Notes: generated from the sequence alone by a model not told the origin. A stretch of 64,000 nucleotides of DNA from Streptomyces aculeolatus (GCF_020400605.1 NZ_JAINRD010000003.1:372001-436000), one strand, 5' to 3'; shown: positions 45,532 to 53,086, counted from the first letter of the stretch. Translations and numbers: made by a program.

Positions 45532-46044
45532 TCAGGCTCCTTCTGCTTCGACGAGGCGGGTCAGCCGGATACGGTTGATCTTGCCCAGCTCGCCGCGCGC
45601 GATCTCCCGCTCCCGCTCCGGCGCGTTGCCGAGGCGCGCGCGCAGCGCGTCGCGCATCCGGCCCGCGCCGAGGCCCGTCGCGCAGATCAGGAAGACGTGC
45701 CCGAAGCGCTCCTCGTACGCGAGGTTCAGCTCCCGCACCTCCGCCCGCAGCGCCTCCGGCGCCCCGGCCATGCCCCGCTGCTCGCGCGCCGAGGCGGGGT
45801 CGCCCGGCCGCGGGCGGCCGATGGGCGGGTGGCCGGCCATCGCCTCGGCGAGGCCGGCGTCGTCGAGCGCGGCGAGGGCGGCGTCGGCGGCGGCGTAGAG
45901 GCGGGCGGGGTCGGCGTAGGGCCGGCCGGCGGCGACGGCCGCGACCCAGGGGCCGGCCGCGCACACCTCGTGCAGCTGTGCGGCAACGGCCTGCCCGGAG
46001 GCGGAGTTGAGCCGGGCGAGGCCCGGCGGAACGCGCGAAGTCAC
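45532..46044 (-). CDS. 2-oxo-4-hydroxy-4-carboxy-5-ureidoimidazoline (OHCU) decarboxylase
   Basis: The 170-aa all-helical enzyme makes (S)-allantoin stereospecifically. It shows LNSASGQAVAAQLHEVCAAGPWV, the catalytic His in AMAGHPPIGRP, the SAREQRGM segment, and a NLAYEERFGHVFLICATG block ending in KINRIRLTRLV. The GTG start at 46044 lies 6 nt after a TAGCTT -10, so the transcript is probably leaderless. It is first in the urate operon. Confidence 0.94.
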   Translation of the reverse strand: MTSRVPPGLARLNSASGQAVAAQLHEVCAAGPWVAAVAAGRPYADPARLYAAADAALAALDDAGLAEAMAGHPPIGRPRPGDPASAREQRGMAGAPEALRAEVRELNLAYEERFGHVFLICATGLGAGRMRDALRARLGNAPEREREIARGELGKINRIRLTRLVEAEGA

Positions 46045-46050
46045 AGCCGC

Positions 46051-46090
46051 AAGCTATGAGCCCCGGCGGATCGCGTCAACAGTTTGTTGA
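46051..46090 (-). promoter_or_regulatory. Urate operon promoter with class A operator, leaderless start
   Basis: On the minus strand, TTGACG (46079-46074), a 17-bp spacer and TAGCTT (46056-46051) are followed by exactly 6 nt and the GTG at 46044. The palindrome TCAAC-AGTTT-GTTGA (46076-46090) overlaps the -35. The same palindrome core occurs before allantoinase and malate synthase. Confidence 0.75.
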
Positions 46091-46099
46091 ATTTTTGGG

Positions 46100-46489
46100 T
46101 CAGCCGTCCGCCGGCGCCGGACCCTGCCGGGCTTCCCGGTTCAGGTAGTTGTAGATGGTGAACCTGCTGACGCCCAGCGCGCCGGCCACCGTCTCCACCC
46201 CGTGCCGTACGGAGAACGCGCCGCGGGTCTCCAGGACCCGTACGACCTGCTGCTTCGTCCGGCGGTCGAGCTGCGCGAGCGGCACGCCGTGCCGGCGCTC
46301 CAGCTCCGCGAGCATGTGGTCGAGGGAGTCCGCCAGATGCGGCAGCCGCACCGCCACCACCTCCCGGCCCTCCCAGGACAGCACCACGTCGTCGCCCGCC
46401 GCCGCCTCCGGCGGGACCAGCTCCCCGCCCAGCGCGTCGACCAGCGGCTTGACCGCGGCGACGAACGGGTGGTCCGCGGGCCCGGTCAT
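46100..46489 (-). CDS. HTH protein (YheO/DauR-type C-terminal HTH) upstream of the urate operon
   Basis: This 129-aa protein's first 90 residues have VVLSWEGREVVAVRLPHLADSL and a helical MLAELERRHGVPLAQL. The C-terminus reads TKQQVVRVLETRGAFSVRHG, then VETVAGALGVSRFTIYNYLN, closely matching the HTH found at the end of YheO/DauR regulators. The N-terminal PAS-like domain of YheO is not present. ATG 46489 overlaps the stop of the small upstream gene (ATGA). Its position next to the urate operon makes it a candidate second regulator of purine breakdown, which is an inference. Confidence 0.78.
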   Translation of the reverse strand: MTGPADHPFVAAVKPLVDALGGELVPPEAAAGDDVVLSWEGREVVAVRLPHLADSLDHMLAELERRHGVPLAQLDRRTKQQVVRVLETRGAFSVRHGVETVAGALGVSRFTIYNYLNREARQGPAPADG

Positions 46490-46770
46490 GCGCCGCCGCC
46501 CTTCCCCGGTTCCTCCGGCGCGTCCTGGGCGTTCCCGACGACGCTCACCTGCAGCGAGATGCGGGTGGCACCGGACGCCAGCGACCTGCGCAGCAGTTCG
46601 TCGACCGCGTCGAGCACGACCTCCGCGCCGCCCTCCGCGCTGTTGCCGAACGGGCCGACGTCCACGGCGTCCAGCTCCGCCGACTCCACCAGATCCCGGG
46701 CCGCCACCGCGTGCGGCGGGGGCTCCTCCAGGTCGAACGGCTCGGTCGTGAACTCCACCCTGAGTCGCAT
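46486..46770 (-). CDS. Small protein, possibly YkoF/MTH1187-like ligand-binding fold
   Basis: The 94-aa protein begins MRLRVEFTTEPF and continues with an alternating strand-helix pattern, AVDVGPFGNSAEGGAEVVLDAV and ISLQVSVVG. That pattern, with a VGP...EG core, is reminiscent of the thiamine-binding MTH1187/YkoF family, but the match is weak and made by eye. It is coupled to the HTH gene by an ATGA overlap, so it may be the sensing partner of that regulator. Confidence 0.6.
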   Translation of the reverse strand: MRLRVEFTTEPFDLEEPPPHAVAARDLVESAELDAVDVGPFGNSAEGGAEVVLDAVDELLRRSLASGATRISLQVSVVGNAQDAPEEPGKGGGA

Positions 46771-46891
46771 CCGAGCAGCATACGTGCCCGGTCACGGCAC
46801 CGGCGCGGGCCGGGCGGCGGCGGGGCGCCGCTCCCAGGTGCCCGGGACAGCGGGTTGCCTAGCGTAGCCGCGTGATTCCGGGAGGTAACCC

Positions 46892-48013
46892 ATGACAAGG
46901 ACCCCGCGGGTGGCCGTGGCCGGCGCCGGGCTCGGCGGGCTCGCCGCCGCGGCGGCGCTCGCCCGGCAGGGGCTGGAGGTCGCCGTCTACGAACAGCGGC
47001 CCCGGCTGCCGGAGGACGAGACGGCGCTGCACCTGGCGCCCAACGGCAGCCGCATCCTGCAGCGCTGGGGCCTGGGCGCGCAGTTGCTGGCCCTGGCCGT
47101 GCAGCCGGTCGCGCTGGAGTTCCGCGAGTGGAGCGACGGCTCGCTCACCTGGCGGCAGCCGCTCGCCGGACCGGGCCCCGGCGCCGTCGCGGCGCCGTAC
47201 TGCACGCTGCTCACCGACGAGTTGTACGACCTGCTCCTCGCCCGGCTGCCGCAGGAGCGCATCCGGCTGGGCCGCCGGCTCTCCGGCTTCCGCGAGTCGG
47301 CGGACGGCGTGGAGCTGGAGTTCGCGGACGGCGGCAGCGCGACGGCCGACGTGCTGGTGGGCGCCGACGGGGTGCGCTCGATGGTGCGCTCCCGGCTGGT
47401 CGGCACGCCCCGCCGCGTCTACCACGGCACCACCGCCTACAGCGGCGCGCTGCAGGCCGACGAGGTGCCGGGGCTGGCCCGCGACCGGGTCACGGTGTGG
47501 CTCGGCCCGGAGGCCCGGATGGTGGGCGCGCCGGTGGCGCAGGGCGAGCAGCTCGGCTTCGTCGCCGTGGTGCCGTCCCGCGGCGGTACGGCCCGGCAGC
47601 GGCCGCTGCGCGACCAGTCGGCCGCGCTGGCGGCGGACTTCGGCGGCTGGGCCCCGGACGTCAAGGCGATCACCGCCGCCGCGGGCGGCATCCGGTCGTG
47701 GACTCCGTACGACCACGCCCCGCTCAGGCGCTGGGGCAGCGGGCGCGTCACGCTCCTCGGCGACGCGGCGCACCCGATGCTGCCGTACCACGGGCAGGGC
47801 GTCAGCCAGTGCCTGGAGGACGCCGTCGCCCTCGCGCACCACCTGGCCACGGCCCCCACACCGGCGCAGGCGCTGCGCCGGTACGAGGCGCTGCGGCTGC
47901 CGCACACCGCCCGGGTGCAGCTCGGCTCGCGCGCGAACGCCTTCCGGCCGGCCGCCGTACCGGACGTCACCTGGGCGCAGGTCTACGACATCGAGGAGCA
48001 CCTGCCGGGCTGA
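46892..48013 (+). CDS. FAD-dependent monooxygenase (aromatic hydroxylase family)
   Basis: The 373-aa flavoprotein has the dinucleotide motif VAGAGLGGLAAAAALARQG near residue 8, VLVGADGVRSMVRSRL (the DG motif) near 155 and LLGDAAHPMLPYHGQG (the GD motif) near 290. GGGAGG precedes the ATG. This class includes salicylate hydroxylases and urate hydroxylase HpxO. HpxO-like activity would be redundant beside uricase, so the substrate is left open. It is divergent from the small two-gene regulator operon. Confidence 0.88.
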   Translation: MTRTPRVAVAGAGLGGLAAAAALARQGLEVAVYEQRPRLPEDETALHLAPNGSRILQRWGLGAQLLALAVQPVALEFREWSDGSLTWRQPLAGPGPGAVAAPYCTLLTDELYDLLLARLPQERIRLGRRLSGFRESADGVELEFADGGSATADVLVGADGVRSMVRSRLVGTPRRVYHGTTAYSGALQADEVPGLARDRVTVWLGPEARMVGAPVAQGEQLGFVAVVPSRGGTARQRPLRDQSAALAADFGGWAPDVKAITAAAGGIRSWTPYDHAPLRRWGSGRVTLLGDAAHPMLPYHGQGVSQCLEDAVALAHHLATAPTPAQALRRYEALRLPHTARVQLGSRANAFRPAAVPDVTWAQVYDIEEHLPG

Positions 48014-48366
48014 CGGCAGGCACGACTCCGGCGCCCCGGCTTGGGGGCGGGGCGCCGGGAAGGGCGGCCCGGAGGTCGGCACCGGGCCGCACGGCCGCGA
48101 GCGGCCGGCAGGCGGCGGCACGGCGAGCGGTGCGACTGGGCCTCGCGCCGGCTCCCCGCCCGCCCCGGCCCTCCGCGCGGCCCGCACGCCGGTCCGAGAC
48201 GGCGTGCGGCCCCGCGGGACCCGCGGGCCGTAAGGGCCCCTTCCCCCGTTTCGCGTGGCGGGGGAAGGGGCCCACCTCTGGCCGGAGTTGCACCCCCCGT
48301 GACGAGTCGGTGACGCACCGCCGGTATCGTCACGCCCGCAGGGGGCCGGGGACGGGGCGTGTACAC
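48014..48366. other. Non-coding gap before the response-regulator gene
   Basis: No coding region is supported here. It holds a strong terminator hairpin (48234-48273) and, after it, the promoter region of the response regulator, where TATCGT (48323-48328) could be a -10. The GC-rich first half also folds (around 48201-48230), but no motif was recognised. Confidence 0.5.
48234..48273 (+). terminator. Terminator hairpin upstream of the response-regulator gene
   Basis: GGGCCCCTTCCCCCG (48234-48248) pairs exactly with CGGGGGAAGGGGCCC (48259-48273), a 15-bp stem with a 10-nt loop. It isolates the NarL-type regulator gene from the monooxygenase gene. Confidence 0.8.
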
Positions 48367-49035
48367 ATGTCGATCCGAGTCGTGGTCGCCGACGACCAGG
48401 CGCTGCTGCGCGGGAGCTTCCGGGTGCTGGTCGAGACCGCGCCCGGGCTCAGCGTGGTGGGCGAGGCGGCGACCGGGGCGGAGGCGGTCGGGCTGGCGGC
48501 GGCGGAACTGCCGGACGTCGTGCTGATGGACGTGCGGATGCCGGAGGTCGACGGCATCGAGGCGACGCGGCAGATCTGCGGCTCCCCCGCGACGGCCGGG
48601 GTGCGGGTGCTGATCCTGACGATGTTCGACCTCGACGAGTACGTGTACGGGGCGCTGCGCGCCGGCGCGAGCGGCTTCCTGCTCAAGGACACCCCGCCGG
48701 CGGAACTGCTGCGCGCCATCCGCGTCGTGGCCCGCGGGCAGGCGCTGCTGGCGCCGTCGGTGACGCAGCGCCTGATCCGCCACTTCAGCCGGCTGCCGGA
48801 GCCACTGCCGGACCTGCCGCAGGATCTGACGCGGGTGACGGTGCGGGAGCAGGAGGTGCTGGTGCTGGTGGCGCGCGGGCTGGCGAACGGGGAGATCGCG
48901 GACCGGCTGGGGCTGAGCCTGCCGACGGTGAAGTCGCACGTGAGCCATCTGCTGACGAAGCTGGACGCCCGGGACCGCATCCAACTGGTCATCACCGCCT
49001 ACGAAACGGGCCTGGTCACCCCGTCCCGTCGCTGA
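48367..49035 (+). CDS. NarL/LuxR family response regulator 1
   Basis: The 222-aa protein has a receiver domain with Asp9/Asp10, phospho-acceptor Asp55 in VVLMDVRMP and Lys in FLLKDTPP. A LuxR HTH follows (about 155-215: VTVREQEVLVLVARGLANGEIA, then LSLPTVKSHVSHLL). GGGGACGGGG precedes the ATG. No kinase is co-directional; the nearest kinases (49828-51821) lie on the other strand with their own regulator. It may be driven by one of them. Confidence 0.9.
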   Translation: MSIRVVVADDQALLRGSFRVLVETAPGLSVVGEAATGAEAVGLAAAELPDVVLMDVRMPEVDGIEATRQICGSPATAGVRVLILTMFDLDEYVYGALRAGASGFLLKDTPPAELLRAIRVVARGQALLAPSVTQRLIRHFSRLPEPLPDLPQDLTRVTVREQEVLVLVARGLANGEIADRLGLSLPTVKSHVSHLLTKLDARDRIQLVITAYETGLVTPSRR

Positions 49036-49055
49036 CCCTGCCGGGGGGCCGGGTA

Positions 49056-49229
49056 CCCGCCGCCGGCCGCAGGTCACTCCCCCAACCCCGCCTCCCGCGC
49101 CCGCAGCATCGCCGCGATCCGGTCCTGCACCCCCGCGGAACCCCTCCCACCCCGCCGCCGACCGCAGGTCACTCCCCCAACCCCGCCTCCCGCGCCCGCA
49201 GCATCGCCGCGATCCGGTCCTGCACCCCC
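49056..49229. repeat. Direct duplication of the 3' end of response regulator 2
   Basis: Two 79-bp copies (49056-49134 and 49151-49229; one mismatch) lie 95 bp apart. The second copy is the real 3' end of the gene, including its TGA. The first is a dead copy beyond the stop that would still encode LQDRIAAMLRAREAGLGE-type sequence. Both are oriented the same way. Confidence 0.85.
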
Positions 49230-49831
49230 AACTTCGTGAAGATGTTCGAGATATGGTTCCGCACCGTCTTCTCCGACAGCACCAGCTCCCGCGCGATCCG
49301 CCGGTTGTTGTAGCTCCGCGCGATCAGGTCCAGCACCTCCCGCTCCCGCTGCGTCAGCTGCGGGAACGCCCGCCCCGCCGGCACCGTGTGCAGCGCCGAG
49401 AAGTACCGGCTCAGCCGCTCCGCCACCGCCGGGCTGAAGACCGCGCCGCCCGCCGCCACGCACCGCACCGCGCCCAGCAGCTCCGCCCGCGACGCCCCCT
49501 TGTCCAGGTACCCGTACGCGCCCGCGCGCAGCGCCGCGACCACCGCGTCGTCCTCCACCGACGCCGACATCACCAGCACCCGCGGCGAGCACCCGCCCCG
49601 GCCCGGGGAGTTGAGCTGCCGCGTCGCCTCCACCCCCGAACAGCCCGGCAGGTGCAGGTCCATCAGCACCACGTCGACCTCCGCGTCCGGCTCCGCCAGC
49701 GCCCTCAGCGCGTCCTCGCCCGCCCCCGACTCGCCCGCCACCTCCAGGTCCGGCACGTTCTCCAGCGCCACCCGCACCCCGTCCCGGAACACCGGGTGGT
49801 CGTCGACGACGTACACCCGCACCGCGCTCAT
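49169..49831 (-). CDS. NarL/LuxR family response regulator 2
   Basis: The 220-aa protein has receiver acid residues in VYVVDDHPVF, phospho-acceptor Asp58 in VVLMDLHLPG and a conserved Lys in YLDKGASR. The LuxR HTH (about 150-210) reads LTQREREVLDLIARSYNNRRIA then LSEKTVRNHISNIFTKL. Its ATG overlaps the stop of the sensor kinase gene (ATGA), so the pair is a two-component system. The 3' end of the gene is partly duplicated just downstream. Confidence 0.92.
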   Translation of the reverse strand: MSAVRVYVVDDHPVFRDGVRVALENVPDLEVAGESGAGEDALRALAEPDAEVDVVLMDLHLPGCSGVEATRQLNSPGRGGCSPRVLVMSASVEDDAVVAALRAGAYGYLDKGASRAELLGAVRCVAAGGAVFSPAVAERLSRYFSALHTVPAGRAFPQLTQREREVLDLIARSYNNRRIARELVLSEKTVRNHISNIFTKLGVQDRIAAMLRAREAGLGE

Positions 49832-50829
49832 GCCGGCCCTCCCGGCAGCAGCGCCCGCACCAGCGTGCCGTGCGGCAGGTCCGTCCGCGGCAGTATCCGC
49901 AGCGTGCCGCCCACCTCCTCGGCGCGCCGGGCCATCGACGCGATGCCCAGGCCCAGGGGGCGCCGCGGCGGGCGTCCAGGGCCGTCGTCGGCGATGTCCA
50001 GGCGCAGCGCCGTGGCCGAGGTCCACACCCCGAGCTGGACGGTACGGGCCGCGGCGTGCCGCAGCGCGTTGGTCAGCCCCTCGGCGGCGATGCGGTACGC
50101 GGCGACCTCCACCGCCGGGTGCAGGGCGCGCAGCCGCCGCGGCACCCGGGCCCGTACCTCCGTGCCGGGGCCGTCGTGGCGGGCGGCGAGCCGGACGAGC
50201 GCGCCGGCGAGCCCGGCCTCGGCCAGGTCGGGGGGCCGCAGGTCGTCGATGACCGAGCGGATCTCGGCGGTGATGCCGGCGGCGGTGCGGGCGGCGTCGG
50301 CGACGAGGCGGCGGCCCCGGGGCTCGTGCGCGAGCAGGTCGGCGGCCGTCTCCAGGCGCAGCCGGATGCTGGCGAGGTTGCCGCCGAGGCCGTCGTGCAG
50401 GTCGCGGCGGAGCCGGTGCCGCTCGGCCTCGCGGGCGGCGACGACCTGGTCGCCGCTGCGGCGCAGCTCCTCGCGCAGCACCAGCGCGGCGACCATCGGG
50501 GAGAGCTGGTCCACGTACGTGTCGAGGCCGCAGCCGCGCGGCGGCGCGTAGCAGCTGAACACCCCGTAGACCTCGCCCTGGTGGACCAGCGGCCGGCGCA
50601 CCGCCGGGGCCGTGGCCTCGCCGGCCCGGGCCCGGCAGCCGTCCGCGGCGCCGCGCCGCAGCGTGCGCAGGGCGGCGCCGGCCGCGCCGAGGTGGGCGAC
50701 CGCCAGCTCGCAGGCCAGCGTGGCCGCCTCCGCCGGCCGCACGTCGTCGCGTATCCGCGCGGCGAGTAATCGCAACGCGGCCTGGGCGCCCGGCTCGGGG
50801 CGCTCCTTCACCACGGCATGGGTCTCCAC
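49828..50829 (-). CDS. Cytoplasmic sensor histidine kinase (GAF-like + HisKA_3) 1
   Basis: The 333-aa protein has no transmembrane helix. A GAF-like N-terminal half (about 10-125, with LVHQGEVYGVFSCYAPPRG) is followed by the HisKA_3 phospho-acceptor in RRDLHDGLGGN (about residue 150). The HATPase_c has EGLTNALRHA (N-box), DDGPG and GLGIASM. GTG 50829 is the likeliest start, although its ribosome site is weak. It overlaps the downstream response-regulator gene and is its probable partner. The signal should be intracellular, for example redox or a small ligand. Confidence 0.88.
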   Translation of the reverse strand: METHAVVKERPEPGAQAALRLLAARIRDDVRPAEAATLACELAVAHLGAAGAALRTLRRGAADGCRARAGEATAPAVRRPLVHQGEVYGVFSCYAPPRGCGLDTYVDQLSPMVAALVLREELRRSGDQVVAAREAERHRLRRDLHDGLGGNLASIRLRLETAADLLAHEPRGRRLVADAARTAAGITAEIRSVIDDLRPPDLAEAGLAGALVRLAARHDGPGTEVRARVPRRLRALHPAVEVAAYRIAAEGLTNALRHAAARTVQLGVWTSATALRLDIADDGPGRPPRRPLGLGIASMARRAEEVGGTLRILPRTDLPHGTLVRALLPGGPA

Positions 50830-50882
50830 CCTGTCACCATCGCTTCCCCCCCGTTGCCTGTGCGTGTCGCCGTTCCCCGGGC

Positions 50883-51821
50883 TCAGGGTCCCGGCACGCC
50901 CAACCGGACTCCGCTGCCGGGCGCCGCCTCGTACGGCAGCCGGGCCATGACCCGGTAGCCGCCGCCGGCCGCGGGGCCGGCGTCGAGCACGCCGCCGTAC
51001 ATGGCGGCCCGTTCGCGCATGCCGACGAGCCCGTGGCCGCCGCCGGGCGGCGTGTCCCGGCCCGGTGCGGCGCGGCCGTCGTCGGTCACCTCGATCCGTA
51101 CGTCCTTGCCGTCCGCCTCGACGTCCACGCGGCAGGACGCCACCCCGGCGTGCTTGATCACGTTGGTCAGCGACTCCTGCGCGATGCGGTAGACCGACAG
51201 GCCCACGCCGGCGGGCACGTCGTCGAGACCGCTGGTCGTCAGCTCCACCGCGACGCCCGCCTCGCGCACCCGGTCCGCGAGCGCGCCGAGGCCGGCGACG
51301 CCCGGCGCCGGGTCCAGGTTCCGCGGGCCCGGGCAGGGGTCGGCGGGGGTGCCGGTGTCGACGCGCAGCAGCCGCAGCATGCTGCGGAGTTCGGCCAGTG
51401 CCTCGCGGCTGATGGACTCGATGGCCCGCAGCGAGTCGGCGACCTCGGCGGGCCGTTCCGCGGCCACGTGGTTGGCCACCGACGCCTTGACGGCGATGAG
51501 GCCGATGCTGTGCGTCACGACGTCGTGCAATTCGCGGGCCACGCGCAGCCGTTCGCCGGCGACGGCGCGCAGCGCCAGGTCCTCCGCGGCCCGGGCGGCG
51601 GCCAGCCGCCGGTCCCGTACCACGCGCCCGGCGAGCGTGTGCACGACGGCCGCGAACCCGGCGGCGGCGAGCAGGGCCGGCGGCCCCGCCCGGCCGCGCC
51701 ACCGCGGTCGGTGGTGCCGCGGGCGGTGGTGCCGTGCTGTGCCTCCGTCGCTTCCGTCGCTGTCCACGGGAGGACCATAGGGGGCACCGGGTGCCGTGCG
51801 CTTCCTCCCCGGGTAGGTCAT
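50883..51821 (-). CDS. Short sensor histidine kinase (HisKA_3) 2
   Basis: The roughly 312-aa kinase has one probable hydrophobic helix (GPPALLAAAGFAAVVHTLAG) preceded by a His/Arg-rich tail (ARHHRPRHHRPRWRGR). It then has the acceptor RELHDVVTHSIGL, an N-box ESLTNVIKHA, DDGRAAPG and GHGLVGMRER. The usual multi-helix membrane sensor of this class is missing, so the gene may be 5'-truncated. The start is uncertain (ATG 51821 or GTG 51767). It lies 53 bp upstream of the GAF kinase gene on the same strand, with no response regulator of its own. Confidence 0.75.
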   Translation of the reverse strand: MTYPGRKRTAPGAPYGPPVDSDGSDGGTARHHRPRHHRPRWRGRAGPPALLAAAGFAAVVHTLAGRVVRDRRLAAARAAEDLALRAVAGERLRVARELHDVVTHSIGLIAVKASVANHVAAERPAEVADSLRAIESISREALAELRSMLRLLRVDTGTPADPCPGPRNLDPAPGVAGLGALADRVREAGVAVELTTSGLDDVPAGVGLSVYRIAQESLTNVIKHAGVASCRVDVEADGKDVRIEVTDDGRAAPGRDTPPGGGHGLVGMRERAAMYGGVLDAGPAAGGGYRVMARLPYEAAPGSGVRLGVPGP

Positions 51822-51886
51822 CCTCACGCACGATAGGCGCGCCGGCACGTTCGGTGACGCCTCCGGCGCGGGAGCCTCCGGGTCCG

Positions 51887-52981
51887 TCAGGCGCCGGTGC
51901 GGGGGGCCGTCGGCGGCAGTACGACGGTGACGCGGAGCCCGCCCGCGGGGCGCGGGGTGAGGGTGAGGGTCCCGTCGTGCGCGTGGGTGAGGGTCTCGAC
52001 GATGGCCAGGCCGAGGCCGACGCCCGCGCGGTCGGTGTGGACGCGTTCGGTGCCGCGCCGGAACGGCTCGGTGAGTGTCGGGGCCAGCTCCGGGGAGATC
52101 GGCTCGCCGGTGTTCTCGACGGTGAGCACCGCACCGGTGTGGTGGACGCGGGTGGTCACCCAGACACTTCCGCCTGCGGGCACGTTGTGGACGATGGCGT
52201 TGTGCACGAGGTTCGTCGTCAACTGCAGCAGGAGCGGCGGCGACCCGAAGGCCGGGGCGATGTCACCGGAGGTCTCGATGGTGACGCCGCGCTTCTCGGC
52301 GAGCGGGAGCAGCACCTCGGTGGCCTCTTCCGCGAGGAGGGAGAGGTCGACGTACTCGCGCGTGAACGACCTCTGTTCGGCGCGGCTGAGCACGAGCAGC
52401 GCCTCGGTGAGGTCGATCGCGCGGGTGTTGACGGTGCGGAGCCGGTCGATGAGCTTGCCGGGCTCGTGCGCCGGGTCGTTGCGGGCCACGTCGAGGAGCG
52501 ACTTCGAGATCGCGAGCGGGGTGCGCAGCTCGTGGGAGGCGTTGGCCGCGAACCTCCGCTGCTCGGCGACGTGGGCTTCGAGCCGGGCGAGCATGGTGTC
52601 GAAGGCGTCGGCGAGTTCGCGGAACTCGTCGCTGCGGCCCGGCAGCCGGATCCGGTGGGAGAGCGATCCGTCCGTGGCCATGCGGGTGGCGTCGGTGATG
52701 CGCGTGAGGGGGGCGAGCATGCGGCCGGCGAGGATCCACCCGCCCAGCAGGCCGAACCCCAGGAGGAAGAGCATGACCGCGGCGGCGGTGGGGGCGAAGC
52801 CGCGTACGAAGGTGGTGCCCGGGGTCGCTCTCCAGGCCCCCTCCGCGTTGGTCTGCAACCATCCCTCCCGCACGAGGAACAGTCCGATGGCGGCGAGCAG
52901 CAGGGCGCCCGCGAGCATGAGGAAGCCGGCGTAGCTGAGGGTGAGTTTGACGCGCACGCTCAGGCCGGGCCGCCTATGCAC
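51887..52981 (-). CDS. vanS: VanS-type sensor histidine kinase
   Basis: This 364-aa membrane kinase has two transmembrane helices (about 15-37 and 66-86) around a very short extracellular loop, a HAMP domain (87-140), acceptor His150 in ANASHELRTPLAI, N-box LVHNAIVHN and GVGLGLAIV. The short sensor loop and N-terminus fit my recollection of Streptomyces VanS. VanS senses glycopeptides or peptidoglycan stress and phosphorylates VanR. The GTG start overlaps the TAG stop of the vanR remnant (GTGCATAG), retaining the expected vanR-vanS coupling even though vanR is deleted. Confidence 0.88.
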   Translation of the reverse strand: MHRRPGLSVRVKLTLSYAGFLMLAGALLLAAIGLFLVREGWLQTNAEGAWRATPGTTFVRGFAPTAAAVMLFLLGFGLLGGWILAGRMLAPLTRITDATRMATDGSLSHRIRLPGRSDEFRELADAFDTMLARLEAHVAEQRRFAANASHELRTPLAISKSLLDVARNDPAHEPGKLIDRLRTVNTRAIDLTEALLVLSRAEQRSFTREYVDLSLLAEEATEVLLPLAEKRGVTIETSGDIAPAFGSPPLLLQLTTNLVHNAIVHNVPAGGSVWVTTRVHHTGAVLTVENTGEPISPELAPTLTEPFRRGTERVHTDRAGVGLGLAIVETLTHAHDGTLTLTPRPAGGLRVTVVLPPTAPRTGA

Positions 52982-53072
52982 GGTCGCGCCCCGCGCCTCC
53001 GGTGACCGGTGCAGCGGGGACTGCCACCGGACCGGGCCGGTCCTCGACGTTCAGAACACGCATGCCACTCAT
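52974..53072 (-). pseudogene. vanR: vanR remnant, internally deleted
   Basis: Only 32 codons remain: an N-terminus reading MSGMRVLNVED, then RPGPVAVPAAPV and a tail ending GGAGRDRA. OmpR-type VanR proteins begin MRVL-VED and are about 230 residues long. Here the receiver acceptor Asp, the rest of the receiver and the whole winged helix are gone, roughly 600 bp. The frame stays open and the stop overlaps the vanS start as expected for an intact vanR-vanS junction. This points to one in-frame internal deletion. The start codon ATG 53072 lies 6 nt after CCGACT, like the -10 to start spacing of the other van genes. Confidence 0.8.
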
Positions 53073-53086
53073 GCTAGGAGTCGGTA

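Noticed and set aside
46892..48013. Annotating the FAD monooxygenase as urate hydroxylase HpxO
   Set aside because: A complete uricase is encoded 2 kb away and no HpxO-specific residues could be verified; the general family name is safer.
48367..49831. Treating one of the adjacent NarL-type regulators as the missing VanR
   Set aside because: VanR is an OmpR-type protein with a winged helix; both regulators here have LuxR-type HTH domains. They are not orthologues, although cross-talk remains possible.
52974..53072. The vanR remnant as an engineered deletion scar
   Set aside because: An RsrII-like CGGTCCG occurs near the junction, but there is no typical FRT, loxP or linker sequence. A natural deletion is simpler, though strain history could not be checked.
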